From the NCBI GenBank assembly GCA_038211295.1, contig JBBQVS010000033.1, positions 1 to 38,162 on the forward strand: a stretch of DNA of 38,162 bases, in the 5' to 3' direction. The notes beneath the pieces were generated by a model, which was given only the letters and a program-made list of their open reading frames with translations, did not search any database and was not told the DNA's origin. This document shows positions 1-8,390 of this stretch, one piece after another. Position numbers and translations under genes: made by a program. The DNA is from JBBQVS01 sp038211295 (lineage in GTDB: Bacteria; Chloroflexota; Ktedonobacteria; Ktedonobacterales; Ktedonobacteraceae). The first letter of the stretch is position 1. Each line of letters starts with the position of its first letter.

Positions 1-81
1 ACTGAAAATCGCGGGCATCACCATACCAGCCGAGACCGCCAGCATCCCATTCTTTAGCATTGCTCTTCGTGTAACATTCAT
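1..81 (-). CDS. DUF1501 family protein, N-terminal fragment (runs off window)
   Basis: Only the first 27 codons are inside the window. They encode an N terminus with VTRRAMLK followed by a hydrophobic alanine/valine/glycine stretch, which is a twin-arginine export signal. This start is typical of DUF1501 proteins, which are commonly encoded directly beside DUF1800 proteins, as here. A GGGAG ribosome-binding site lies about 8 nt before the ATG, and the gene begins 28 bp after the DUF1800 stop, so the two form an operon. The biochemical role of DUF1501 proteins is poorly known; they are sulfatase-like exported proteins. The assignment rests on the signal sequence and the neighbour, because the body of the protein is not visible. 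Confidence 0.6.
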   Translation of the reverse strand, partial: MNVTRRAMLKNGMLAVSAGMVMPAIFS

Positions 82-109
82 CTGTGTACTCCCGTGTCGG
101 TCAACTTTT

Positions 110-1762
110 CTAATTCAACTGGTATTCTGGCGATGCCAAGAGCAGGTACAACGTTCCGCGTACCGTGTTCAAGGGATAACTCTTGCCATTCTTCAGAGTG
201 ATTTTCATACTACTTGCGCCACCTTTACTGGCATTTTGCTGCGTAAAGTAGGCGATGAATTGGGCGCGGCGATCCGCGTCAACACGACCATCGAGCAGGG
301 ATGCGCTAAAGAAATCCACGAATTGCTCCGGCGAACCGATGTTATGTGCGTTGACTATGCCCTGTATATCTACAATATTGTTTGTCGCGGGTTTCGCGTT
401 GCGGCTCCCTGCCATCAAGGTATCAATGTAGTTCAGCCGTGCCATCCATGTACCACTGTTAAGCCACAGCGCACTCGTCTTGTTGCCAGGCCAGCCTGCC
501 ACATTCGGTGGATTAAAGAGCGTCTGACCCATTGTCGCGGTCATGTACTCCAACCCTTTCCCGTTGCCCTGCACGTTCAACGCACGATACACGCCAACCA
601 CAAACTCCGTTGGCGACTTGACGCGGGCGCGGTACGCCTGCGGCGAAGCGAATTGTGGCGAGAGCAGCAGCGTTCGCATGACCTCGCCAACGTTGTGTCC
701 ACTTTTAACATAGGTATCGATTAGTGGTTTCAAATCGGCATCGGTTGGATTCTCATAGACGAAAAAGGTGAACAGCTTGCGGCACAAAAACGCAGGAGTC
801 GCGGGATGGTTTGCCAGGATACGCACCACGTCTTTATAGTCAAAAGTGCCACTCTGCCCCAGGTAGGTCTTGTTCAACGTGCTGTGATCGCGCTGGACAT
901 ATTGCGCTTGCAGTGCAGTTGTGCCTTTGACATGCCAGCCCGTCAATGCGGCGGCGGCCTGATACACGTCTTGTTGCGTATAATTGCCCACTCCAAGCGT
1001 AAACAACTCCATCAGCTCGCGTGCGTAATTTTCGTTGGGCGCGTTTTTGCGGCTCTTTGTTAGATCAAGATACACAAGCATCGCGGGATCGCTGGTGATG
1101 CCGAGTAAAATGTTGTCAAATGTGTCGAAGGCGTGAGTACGAAAAAACTGATTCTGAACCATCACGCGCTGATACGCTTTAGGGCCGCCAACTTTATGAA
1201 AGCTGCTTGTCAGAAGCCCGTGCCAGAACAGCGTCATCTTCTCCAGCAGAGGACGTTGTGTCCAGGCCATGCGTAAGAGCCACCACCGTTGCATGTTGGT
1301 GATCGCTGTGCCTTTTGGTGCAGAAAAATCAAGATTGAGTGACTTGAGCCGATTTTCCATGGCGTCGTCTGATACTTGTTGATAATTAATGAGACGATCA
1401 ACAGCACCAACGTACCCATAATTTCGGTAGGTTTGTATATCGTCGGGTGTCGCTCCAAAACCCGCACGTCGTAATAAGTGTCCTATTTGCATACTACTTG
1501 CTATCGGCCCTTGCGGAAAAATGTTTAGCCCGCCACCGTTTTGCCACAACTGCTCAACCGTGATGCCACCGCCTGCCACCGCTGCGACTCCGACGCCTGC
1601 CGCCGCGATAGTAAACAACTTGCGACGTGACACCTTTTGCTGCGGACGTGGCACCGTCATTACTGGTAGCGTTTGCTGGTCTGCACGTCCACCTAACTTT
1701 TGTGTTACCTCTGAACCGTCGGGGGTGTCCCACGCTTCAGTTGGGGAATTGTGTATGTCCAT
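110..1762 (-). CDS. DUF1800 family protein, Tat-exported
   Basis: A 550-residue protein. Residues about 44-65 hold a twin-arginine signal (SRRKLF followed by an Ala/Gly/Val-rich hydrophobic segment), preceded by an unusually long N-terminal tail of about 44 residues. The mature part has the DUF1800 hallmarks: a HLLRRAGFG motif near the start, then NENYARELMELFTLG followed by YTQQDVYQAAAALTGW in the middle. The molecular function of the family is unknown; its members are exported and paired with DUF1501 proteins. The DUF1501 start lies 28 bp downstream. A GGAG site 5 nt before the ATG supports the start. The first gene of this small operon has about 170 bp of its own upstream sequence, in which I found no convincing sigma-70 promoter. 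Confidence 0.93.
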   Translation of the reverse strand: MDIHNSPTEAWDTPDGSEVTQKLGGRADQQTLPVMTVPRPQQKVSRRKLFTIAAAGVGVAAVAGGGITVEQLWQNGGGLNIFPQGPIASSMQIGHLLRRAGFGATPDDIQTYRNYGYVGAVDRLINYQQVSDDAMENRLKSLNLDFSAPKGTAITNMQRWWLLRMAWTQRPLLEKMTLFWHGLLTSSFHKVGGPKAYQRVMVQNQFFRTHAFDTFDNILLGITSDPAMLVYLDLTKSRKNAPNENYARELMELFTLGVGNYTQQDVYQAAAALTGWHVKGTTALQAQYVQRDHSTLNKTYLGQSGTFDYKDVVRILANHPATPAFLCRKLFTFFVYENPTDADLKPLIDTYVKSGHNVGEVMRTLLLSPQFASPQAYRARVKSPTEFVVGVYRALNVQGNGKGLEYMTATMGQTLFNPPNVAGWPGNKTSALWLNSGTWMARLNYIDTLMAGSRNAKPATNNIVDIQGIVNAHNIGSPEQFVDFFSASLLDGRVDADRRAQFIAYFTQQNASKGGASSMKITLKNGKSYPLNTVRGTLYLLLASPEYQLN

Positions 1763-1933
1763 AAAGTCTCCGTTGTCTCTGTTGATGGTCTCTTTTCTCT
1801 CTGTACGCTTGTCTTATAGTATCAATACGATCTTTTGTTCTTCTCTTTTTCTCTCTACTGGCAATTCTACCAGCAAAGGTTCAAGGAAATATCAAGAGAA
1901 TCTACAGGTTTGACGAATATGTTCCGAAATACA

Positions 1934-1980
1934 AAAACACAAGCCACTGTGAAAGCTAGTTTCACAGTGGCTTGTGTTTT
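1934..1980 (-). terminator. Rho-independent terminator after the response regulator
   Basis: A perfect 21-bp inverted repeat (1934-1954 with 1960-1980) around a 5-nt loop, starting 20 bp after the response regulator stop. The minus-strand transcript ends in a run of T residues (complement of the A run at 1933-1937). A T run also follows on the plus strand, so the element could act in both directions. Confidence 0.85.
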
Positions 1981-2000
1981 GTGTTTATAGTAGAAAAAGG

Positions 2001-2381
2001 TTAGTTGGCGAGGTCATGCACGACGTCTAGCAGATCACGTACATGAAAGGGTTTCGCGAGGACGTAGGCAACTCCCATAGCTTTCGCATCAGGCAGGCCA
2101 GCGCGTGCGGTGATAAGGACGATTGACGGCAGGGGATGTGTTGGCATCCAGTGTGTACGAAGGTGTGCTAAAAAAGCATCTCCATCCATGCCTGGCATTG
2201 CCAGGTCTAGCAGAATGAGAGCTGGATATCGCCCCTCGTTGGCCGCAGCATGGAGCCAGTTCAACGCTTCTCGCCCCTCACACACAACTTGTGGCGCGTA
2301 CCCATCGAGTTGCAATGCCCACGATACCATGTCGCGGATTGCTGGATTGTCGTCTACTACTAGCACAACGCGTTGGCTCAT
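2001..2381 (-). CDS. Stand-alone response regulator receiver domain (CheY/Spo0F type)
   Basis: A 126-residue protein consisting only of a receiver domain. The acidic pair D10-D11 lies in VVDDN, the phospho-acceptor is D59 in LLDLAMPGMDG, the conserved Thr is T91 and the conserved Lys is K110 in LAKPF. No DNA-binding or enzymatic output domain follows, so it would act through protein contact or in a phosphorelay. No histidine kinase is encoded nearby, so its partner must be elsewhere. AGGGG lies 6 nt before the ATG. It is a separate unit, with an inverted-repeat hairpin upstream and a terminator downstream. Confidence 0.93.
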   Translation of the reverse strand: MSQRVVLVVDDNPAIRDMVSWALQLDGYAPQVVCEGREALNWLHAAANEGRYPALILLDLAMPGMDGDAFLAHLRTHWMPTHPLPSIVLITARAGLPDAKAMGVAYVLAKPFHVRDLLDVVHDLAN

Positions 2382-2422
2382 TGTTTACCCCTATGTCTTG
2401 TTATTTGGATAGTAATATTATA

Positions 2423-2468
2423 GGAACAACTCCATTGACAAATCGATAATTGTCAATGGAGTTGTTCC
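2423..2468 (-). terminator. Probable terminator after lipA
   Basis: A perfect 19-bp inverted repeat (2423-2441 with 2450-2468) with an 8-nt loop, 24 bp after the lipA stop. The minus-strand sequence beyond it is AT-rich but has no clean T run, so termination efficiency is uncertain. It separates the 2-oxoacid dehydrogenase operon from the response regulator gene. Confidence 0.65.
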
Positions 2469-2492
2469 CGTCCCTACAAACGCTCGTTCGCT

Positions 2493-3389
2493 CTACTCGC
2501 CTGTGCTTATCCGCATTGCTTCTGTCGCGCCATCGGACTGCTCATGTGCGTGATACGAACTACGCACAAACGGCCCCGACTCGACGTGGCGAAACCCCAT
2601 CTTCTTCCCCTCGACCTTGAGTGCCGCGAACTCCTCCAGCGGCACATAACGTTGAATGGGCAGATGCTTGAACGATGGACGCAGGTATTGTCCAATTGTC
2701 AAGATGTCCACATCATGCTCGCGCATGTCGTGCATGACCTGTACTAGTTCATCCCAGGTCTCGCCTAACCCAAGCATGAAGCCAGACTTGGTTGGAGCAG
2801 CGGGGTTCATCTCCTTTGCCCACTTGAGCACTTGTAACGAACGTTTGTAGATTGCCTGTGGACGTACTTGCTTGTAGAGGCGTGGCACCGTCTCAACATT
2901 GTGATTGTAGACATTGGGTTGGGCATCGATAACTACACGCAATGCATCATAGACGCCCTTGAAGTCAGGAGTAAGTACCTCTACCTTACATTCGGGGTTC
3001 AGCCGCCGAATCCAGCGAATGGTCGAAGCGAAGACCGCAGCACCGCCATCTTTTAATTCGTCTCGGTTCACCGATGTTACCACCGCATGGCGCAATCCCA
3101 TCGTCTGCACGGCTTCCGCGACCCGCTTCGGTTCCTCCCAATCCAATCCCATTGGGCGGCCAGTCGCCACGGCACAGAAGCCGCAACTGCGTGTACACAC
3201 GCTACCCAGAATCATGAATGTCGCAGTTTTATGCCCCCAGCATTCTGCGATGTTCGGGCAACGCGCCTCTTCACATACTGTGTGCAGCGATTGACTACGC
3301 ATCAACTGTTTGAGTTCACGGTAGTTCTCGCTCTTGGGCGCGTTCACCTTGAGCCACTCTGGACGCCGTTCTGGAATCATTGTCGCCAT
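2493..3389 (-). CDS. lipA: Lipoyl synthase LipA
   Basis: A 298-residue radical SAM enzyme that inserts two sulfurs into protein-bound octanoyl groups to make the lipoyl cofactor. The auxiliary 4Fe-4S cluster ligands are C39, C44 and C50 (CEEARC then NIAEC). The radical SAM cluster ligands are C65, C69 and C72 (CTRSCGFC). The C-terminal RSSY motif, whose serine binds the auxiliary cluster, is present. The length is normal for the family. It starts 18 bp after the E2 gene, so it is the last gene of the dehydrogenase operon and matures the E2 lipoyl domain encoded just before it. An AAGGA site precedes the ATG by 10 nt. No lipB or lplA is visible in the window. Confidence 0.97.
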   Translation of the reverse strand: MATMIPERRPEWLKVNAPKSENYRELKQLMRSQSLHTVCEEARCPNIAECWGHKTATFMILGSVCTRSCGFCAVATGRPMGLDWEEPKRVAEAVQTMGLRHAVVTSVNRDELKDGGAAVFASTIRWIRRLNPECKVEVLTPDFKGVYDALRVVIDAQPNVYNHNVETVPRLYKQVRPQAIYKRSLQVLKWAKEMNPAAPTKSGFMLGLGETWDELVQVMHDMREHDVDILTIGQYLRPSFKHLPIQRYVPLEEFAALKVEGKKMGFRHVESGPFVRSSYHAHEQSDGATEAMRISTGE

Positions 3390-3407
3390 GATATGTTTTT
3401 CCTTGTA

Positions 3408-4790
3408 CTAGTATACGTCGATTTCGCGCCCATACCCCTGTAGCCTGGTACGAACCGCCTGCAAAAATCCGCCCGCGCCCGCACCATCGAGAATGCGATG
3501 ATCGAAGGAGAGACACAGATACATCATTGAACGTACCGCGATGGCGTCGTCTTCGATCACGACAGCACGTTTGACCACCGCATCCATACTCAGAATACCC
3601 GCGTGCGGTTGATTGATAATTGGAACTGAGAGTATTGTACCAAAAACGCCGGGGTTGTTGACAACAAAGGTACTCCCCTGCATGTCCTGCAACGTAAGTT
3701 TGTTGTTACGTGCACGTTGAGCAATCGCGTTGACCTGCTTCGCGATACCCGCGAGTGTCAATTGGTCCGCGTCATACAACGTCGGCACGACAAGGCCGGC
3801 GTCGGTTGCAACCGCGATACCCAGGTTGATGCGCTTCTTGAGAAGAATTTTGTTGTCTTCCGTCCAAGTTGCGTTGATCGTGGGGAACTTACGAATACCC
3901 TCGCACACGGCCTTCATCACAAAAGGCACAAAGCTTATTCCATAGCCTTCGCGCTTCTTGAATGCCTCTTTGTTCTGCACCAGCCAACGAGCAATATTCG
4001 TCATATCGACCTCAACCATCGTCGTCGCGTGAGGCGAGGTACGCTTACTACGCACCATGTGTTCCGCAATCGCTAGACGCATTCGGCTCGGCGTCACTAC
4101 CTCGTCCTCACCACTCATGCTCGCGGGTCGCTCGACAGGTGCCGCCACAACTGGCAGAGGCACATTCTTGGACTCCTGTACCGATGGGGCAATCTCAGGC
4201 CGTTGCGCCTGCACCGACGCCACTGCGGAAGCGGCAGGTTGCGCTACTATTGTTGATGCCGCACGCGCTCCCCGTGCGACAAACTCCAGAATATCTTCTT
4301 TGCGCACGCGCCCATTCGCCCCCGTCCCCTGAATACTGTTGAGGTCGATATTATGCTCACGCGCGAGCCGACGCGCAAGGGGCGAGATACGTTGCCGCTC
4401 GTCATCCCGCTCACCGCCTGACGCATGTTCAGCATCGCCACCGTTTACACCATTCGTTGCTGCTGCGGTCAACACTGGCGTCGCGGCCTGTTGCACCGTT
4501 TCTACAGGGGCGGCATCTGGCCCAGGCGTGGGTGCAGAGCCGTTTACCTCGGCCCCCTCTTCAATTAACGCGATCTGTGTTCCTACCGCCACGGTCTCAT
4601 CGACATTGACGAGAATTTTTGTCAGACGACCCGCGACAGGTGAGGGCAGTTCGGCATTGATTTTGTCCGTGATGACCTCGACAAGCGACTCATCCTTCTC
4701 GACATAATCGCCAACCTGTTTCATCCAGGAACCTATTGTTCCCTCTGCGACTGACTCGCCCAATCGTGGCATCGTTACAGGTGTCGGCAT
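3408..4790 (-). CDS. pdhC: 2-oxoacid dehydrogenase E2, dihydrolipoamide acyltransferase
   Basis: A 460-residue protein with the usual E2 layout. One lipoyl domain occupies residues 1-80, with the lipoylated lysine K43 in TDKINA. It is followed by an Ala/Pro/Thr-rich linker, a peripheral subunit-binding domain at about 135-170 (ISPLARRLA to GTGANGRVRKEDI), a second linker, and the catalytic acyltransferase domain from about 230. The catalytic motif is H431 with D435 in DHRILDG. It transfers the acyl group from E1 to CoA. Sequence alone does not separate pyruvate, branched-chain and acetoin types. An AAAGGAG site lies 7 nt before the ATG. It is the third gene of the operon, 58 bp after E1 beta. 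Confidence 0.95.
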   Translation of the reverse strand: MPTPVTMPRLGESVAEGTIGSWMKQVGDYVEKDESLVEVITDKINAELPSPVAGRLTKILVNVDETVAVGTQIALIEEGAEVNGSAPTPGPDAAPVETVQQAATPVLTAAATNGVNGGDAEHASGGERDDERQRISPLARRLAREHNIDLNSIQGTGANGRVRKEDILEFVARGARAASTIVAQPAASAVASVQAQRPEIAPSVQESKNVPLPVVAAPVERPASMSGEDEVVTPSRMRLAIAEHMVRSKRTSPHATTMVEVDMTNIARWLVQNKEAFKKREGYGISFVPFVMKAVCEGIRKFPTINATWTEDNKILLKKRINLGIAVATDAGLVVPTLYDADQLTLAGIAKQVNAIAQRARNNKLTLQDMQGSTFVVNNPGVFGTILSVPIINQPHAGILSMDAVVKRAVVIEDDAIAVRSMMYLCLSFDHRILDGAGAGGFLQAVRTRLQGYGREIDVY

Positions 4791-4848
4791 ACGAAAACTC
4801 CTTTGTTTCTACTAGCTCTCTTTTTCTGCCATGCTGCTTCTTTACACG

Positions 4849-5850
4849 TTAATACGCGGCGAGCTTACGGGCAGCCGTCAAAATCTTTTCCGCGTTTGGC
4901 AAGTACGCGGCCTCCAGGAGCGGCGCGTAGGGAAAGGGAACATCTGGTGCCGCGACACGCGTGATCGGCCCATCCAGATACTCGAACAGGTCTTCCGCGA
5001 GTATCGCCGAAAGTTCCGCGCCAATGCCACCTGTGAGCGTGTCCTCATGCACAATCAGAACCTTGTTTGTGCGCTTGACCGACTCCTGAATGGCCTCGCG
5101 GTCAAGCGGCGAAAGGCTCCGCAAGTCCATTACCTCAGCCTCAAGGTCATCCTCTTCTTCCAACGTGCGAGCCACTTTCAGGCATTGATGTACCATCGCC
5201 CCATATGTGAGAATGGTCATGTCCTCGCCGTCGCGGCGGATAATCGCTTTTCCAAGTGGCACAATATAGTCTTCTTCAGGCAACTCTTCGCGCAATTCGG
5301 GCAGACGATAGAGCAGCTTATGCTCAAGGTATAGGACGGGGTTATTGTCGCGAACCGCGGCTTTAAGCATCCCTTTGGCGTCATACGTTGTGGAAGGCAC
5401 CACAACTTTGATGCCCGGCGTATGAAAAAACCATGCCTCTGGACTTGTCGAATGAAACGGGCCACCCTTTGTGCCACCACCGGAAGGGCCACGAATAACC
5501 ATTGGCACAGGCATTCCTACACGCCAGTACATTTTGCTCGCCATATTGATAATCTGGTCAAAGCCACAGGTGATGAAGTCGATAAACTGCATCTCGGCAA
5601 TGGGGCGCATCCCCATCAGGGCCGCGCCAACCGCCGAGCCAATGATCGCGGCCTCTGCCATCGGCGTATCGATCACGCGCTCGGAACCAAACTCTGCCAG
5701 GAGACCCGCGCTCACCTTGAACGCTCCTCCATATGACCCCACATCTTCACCCAGCAAAAATACCGCCTCGTCGCGCAGCATCTCTTCGCGAATGGCCTGA
5801 CCTATCGCTTCTAAATATGTTACCTTCTGCTGTTTCTTGGCTTCATTCAT
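4849..5850 (-). CDS. pdhB: 2-oxoacid dehydrogenase E1 component, beta subunit
   Basis: A 333-residue transketolase-like beta subunit of the heterotetrameric E1. It opens with YLEAIGQAIREEM and has GEDVG at 34-38. The conserved E66 in DTPMAEAAIIG is the glutamate expected to contact the aminopyrimidine ring of thiamine diphosphate. Further family motifs are RGPSGGG and HTPGIKVVVPS. The C-terminal part carries the usual HEDTLTGGIGAEL segment. It overlaps the E1 alpha stop by 4 bp (ATGA), which implies translational coupling and balanced production of the two subunits. GGAGG lies 10 nt before the ATG. Substrate preference (pyruvate, branched-chain 2-oxoacids or acetoin) cannot be fixed from this view. 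Confidence 0.96.
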   Translation of the reverse strand: MNEAKKQQKVTYLEAIGQAIREEMLRDEAVFLLGEDVGSYGGAFKVSAGLLAEFGSERVIDTPMAEAAIIGSAVGAALMGMRPIAEMQFIDFITCGFDQIINMASKMYWRVGMPVPMVIRGPSGGGTKGGPFHSTSPEAWFFHTPGIKVVVPSTTYDAKGMLKAAVRDNNPVLYLEHKLLYRLPELREELPEEDYIVPLGKAIIRRDGEDMTILTYGAMVHQCLKVARTLEEEDDLEAEVMDLRSLSPLDREAIQESVKRTNKVLIVHEDTLTGGIGAELSAILAEDLFEYLDGPITRVAAPDVPFPYAPLLEAAYLPNAEKILTAARKLAAY

Positions 5851-6947
5851 CGCGGGGCGACCTCCATAGGCACCGTAACTGCGGCCTGTGACATGGTTGT
5901 AAACGGTTGGCCTGTCCGCCTATCAAGGGCGTTGACATAACGCGTGTCGTTCGCGCCCGCCTCGCCAACAATCGCTGTTGGCCCATCGGGTGCGAACACA
6001 TAGTCTGCTACCGTCAAAGCATCGGGTGCGGGACTCTGTTCCGCGAAGCGCACGGCATCTTCGACGACGGCCTTGATGCGAGCCTCAATCTCCACCCTCT
6101 GCTCAGGCATCAACAGGTGCTGCTCCTGTAAGTAGGTCTCGAAGTGGCGAATCGGGTCTTTCGCGAGCCATTCCGCCCGCAACTCCTCTGGCACATAATC
6201 GGCTTTGTCGGCCTCTGAATGCCCACGCACACGGAAGGTCTTACACTCCACTATCGCCGGCCCCTTGCCGCTCCGTGCATGCTCAACGGCACGTTTCACG
6301 GCGTCGTATACCGCTAGTACATCGTTTCCGTCAACGCTCTCACCCGGAATACCATAGGCTTTCGCGCGGTCAGAGAGGTTTTGGATCGCGAATTGTTTCG
6401 CGCCCGGCGTCGAATAGGCATAACCATTATTCTCGATTACCAGCACCATCGGCACTTTTTGCACCGACGCGAAATTCATCGCCTCGTGAAACGGGCCGGT
6501 ATTTGTCGCGCCATCGCCGCATGATGCCAGCACCACGCTCGAACGCTTGCGTAGCTTCAACGTCAATGCAACGCCACATGCGACGGGCAACGACTCGCCC
6601 AACATACTAATCATAGGGACAATGCCATGATGCATGTCGCCTATATGCATCTGCCCATCACGTCCCAGCGTCGGTGAGTTGCCACGAGCCAACCATTGAC
6701 ACATCACAGCACGCGGCGACCCGCCCCGTACAAGATGCATCCCCAGATCGCGGTGCTGCGGAACAATGCAGTCATCGTGGCCAAGCGTCATTGCCGCGCC
6801 AACGGTTGTTGCCTCATGCCCCTGCGCGGTATACACGCCCCCAACAACTTTGCCCTGCAAGAACAGAGTGCGGGTACGCTCCTCCATCACACGAGTGAGG
6901 CGCATAAAATAAAAGATCTGTAGCAGGTCTGCCCGCTCCAGCCCCAT
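5847..6947 (-). CDS. pdhA: 2-oxoacid dehydrogenase E1 component, alpha subunit
   Basis: The thiamine diphosphate-dependent decarboxylase subunit. The ThDP motif begins with GDGATNTGPF (about residue 144) and ends in ENNGYA about 30 residues later; HRDLGMHLVRG and the GHSEAD region are also typical. I place the start at the internal ATG (366 residues). An AGAAGG lies 12 nt upstream, and the TTGACA/TAGCAT promoter at 6997-7026 would start transcription near 6990. That excludes the in-frame ATG at 6998, which has no ribosome-binding site. If the longer start were used the protein would have 383 residues. It is the first gene of the E1 alpha-E1 beta-E2-lipA operon; no E3 gene is present. Confidence 0.94.
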   Translation of the reverse strand: MGLERADLLQIFYFMRLTRVMEERTRTLFLQGKVVGGVYTAQGHEATTVGAAMTLGHDDCIVPQHRDLGMHLVRGGSPRAVMCQWLARGNSPTLGRDGQMHIGDMHHGIVPMISMLGESLPVACGVALTLKLRKRSSVVLASCGDGATNTGPFHEAMNFASVQKVPMVLVIENNGYAYSTPGAKQFAIQNLSDRAKAYGIPGESVDGNDVLAVYDAVKRAVEHARSGKGPAIVECKTFRVRGHSEADKADYVPEELRAEWLAKDPIRHFETYLQEQHLLMPEQRVEIEARIKAVVEDAVRFAEQSPAPDALTVADYVFAPDGPTAIVGEAGANDTRYVNALDRRTGQPFTTMSQAAVTVPMEVAPR

Positions 6948-6996
6948 AACGTTTCCATCCCTTCTGTCTAACGATATCTGGCTTGATATCTGCTTC

Positions 6997-7026
6997 ATGC
7001 TAACATGTTACAGGAAGAGGTGTCAA
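6997..7026 (-). promoter_or_regulatory. Sigma-70 type promoter of the dehydrogenase operon
   Basis: The minus strand reads TTGACA (7026-7021), an 18-nt spacer, then TAGCAT (7002-6997). The -35 box is a perfect match and the -10 box matches at 4 of 6 positions. The predicted start near 6990 leaves a leader of about 43 nt before the chosen pdhA ATG. Confidence 0.6.
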
Positions 7027-7182
7027 GCGTAAGAGGTCTCTTGCTACAATGGAATCAGGAGTGGCAACCTGAGAGACATTGCAAAATGTACACGAATGCA
7101 CACGCTGATGCGTCGTATAAGTGAGGTATTTTCCTGCTAAATATCTTGCATCACTTGTTTCTCTAACCATTTCTTGCGCTAT

Positions 7183-7223
7183 TATAAAAACGCACACGTT
7201 TATATATAATATAGCGTTTTATA
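7183..7223 (+). promoter_or_regulatory. Promoter region with inverted repeat across the -10 box
   Basis: A perfect -10 box TATAAT lies at 7205-7210; no good -35 is visible. An inverted repeat flanks it: TATAAAAACGC (7183-7193) and GCGTTTTATA (7214-7223), identical apart from one extra A. The symmetry around the -10 box suggests a repressor site. An AGAGGAG ribosome-binding site follows, 5 nt before the ATG at 7243. Confidence 0.45.
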
Positions 7224-7242
7224 CACGCATAGAGGAGTTTGT

Positions 7243-8325
7243 ATGTCGTACTTACGAAACATGCAAAACACGCCATTACTACGCATTGTTGCCAAAGTCG
7301 GCCTTGTTTTCGCCATCATGCTGCTCTTTCCGGGCATCGCAGCAGCACACGAGAAATGGTTTACCGATGGCGAGAAGTACCCACCGCAATTTGGTCTCAT
7401 CTTCACCTTGCCCGTTCTTGGCATGATTGGGCTTTCAATTGTTGGACTTGGTGTCCTGTTGCTCCTGCGCCGTCTGGTTGGTGGCAACAACGACTTTCCA
7501 CAGGTCGGGTTTCTCCGTTACTATGATCGCAACAATCAGGTCATCATCGGCATTCAAACGGCGATCAGTCTAATCGCGGTCTCAGTCACGCTACACATCT
7601 TCGCGCCCAATCAGAGTGTTGGCATGAACGCATTAGGATATGTACTGGCAGGCGTTGAGGTGTTTGTCGCCTTCAGCTTTATCAGTGGCATCTTGACGCG
7701 CGTTGGCGCAATCGCGCTCATCTTCCTGTTCCTCTTCTCGTTTTTCCTGTTTCCCGCGTGGGCAGTTTTAGAACAATCGGTGTATGTGGGCATCGCCCTT
7801 TACCTACTCATCATGGGGCGTGGACTCATTCGGCCCGGCCCACACAAAGAACCGCTTTCCCAGTTCGCACGCTACTGGCGTATGGCTCCCTTTCTCTTGC
7901 GAACAGGTGCTGGCATCTCTATTGTCGTCCTCGCCTTTACGGAAAAGCTTGTGAACCCCGCGCTGGCATTAGCCTTCCTCAAAACACATCCAAACTTCAA
8001 CGCGGCTCAGCTTATTGGCCTGACATGGTTTACCAATGAACGTTTTGTCCTCGCGGCGGGCGCGGTAGAGCTTACCATTGGGCTAGCATTGATTAGTGGT
8101 ATCCTGCCCAAAATTGTCATCTTTGGAATGTTCGTACCGTTCAATCTGACACTACCATTTCTGCCACCGTCGGAACTGCTTGGACACCTGCCGTTCTTCG
8201 CGGTCATGTATACCCTGCTCTTCCTGCCACCCATCAGTGATCGCATGGTCGATGGTAAAACAATGGAAGAACATCCTCATGTGGAAACGTCACTCCCCGT
8301 CGAGGCGCAACTGCTACGCTCTTGA
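7243..8325 (+). CDS. Tandem DoxX-like integral membrane protein
   Basis: A 360-residue polytopic membrane protein. The first 35 residues look like a signal peptide ending in IAAA, after which the mature protein would begin HEKWF. About nine further hydrophobic segments follow. The segment near residues 130-165 (LAGVEVFVAFSFISGILTR) and that near 270-300 (AGAVELTIGLALISGILPK) resemble each other and the core of DoxX/SURF4-like domains, so the protein appears to be an internal duplication of a DoxX-like unit. DoxX relatives are quinone-linked or redox-associated membrane proteins in some bacteria, but the substrate here is unknown. It is a single-gene unit with its own promoter and a strong downstream hairpin. 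Family assignment is by pattern and is moderate. Confidence 0.6.
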   Translation: MSYLRNMQNTPLLRIVAKVGLVFAIMLLFPGIAAAHEKWFTDGEKYPPQFGLIFTLPVLGMIGLSIVGLGVLLLLRRLVGGNNDFPQVGFLRYYDRNNQVIIGIQTAISLIAVSVTLHIFAPNQSVGMNALGYVLAGVEVFVAFSFISGILTRVGAIALIFLFLFSFFLFPAWAVLEQSVYVGIALYLLIMGRGLIRPGPHKEPLSQFARYWRMAPFLLRTGAGISIVVLAFTEKLVNPALALAFLKTHPNFNAAQLIGLTWFTNERFVLAAGAVELTIGLALISGILPKIVIFGMFVPFNLTLPFLPPSELLGHLPFFAVMYTLLFLPPISDRMVDGKTMEEHPHVETSLPVEAQLLRS

Positions 8326-8337
8326 CGACACTACATT

Positions 8338-8390
8338 AGAAATACAAGAAGCAAGAGAAACTCGTTGTTTCTCTTGCTTCTTGTATTTCT
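8338..8390. terminator. Bidirectional terminator between convergent genes
   Basis: A perfect 24-bp inverted repeat (8338-8361 with 8367-8390) with a 5-nt loop. It lies between the plus-strand DoxX-like gene, which ends at 8325, and the minus-strand FHA-PrsW gene. It overlaps the stop codon of the latter (8389-8391). The plus strand has a short T run at 8397-8403. Confidence 0.8.

Noticed and set aside
7000..7197. A 65-residue frame opposite the DoxX-like leader
   Set aside because: It covers the promoter region of the dehydrogenase operon, has no ribosome-binding site and no recognisable sequence.
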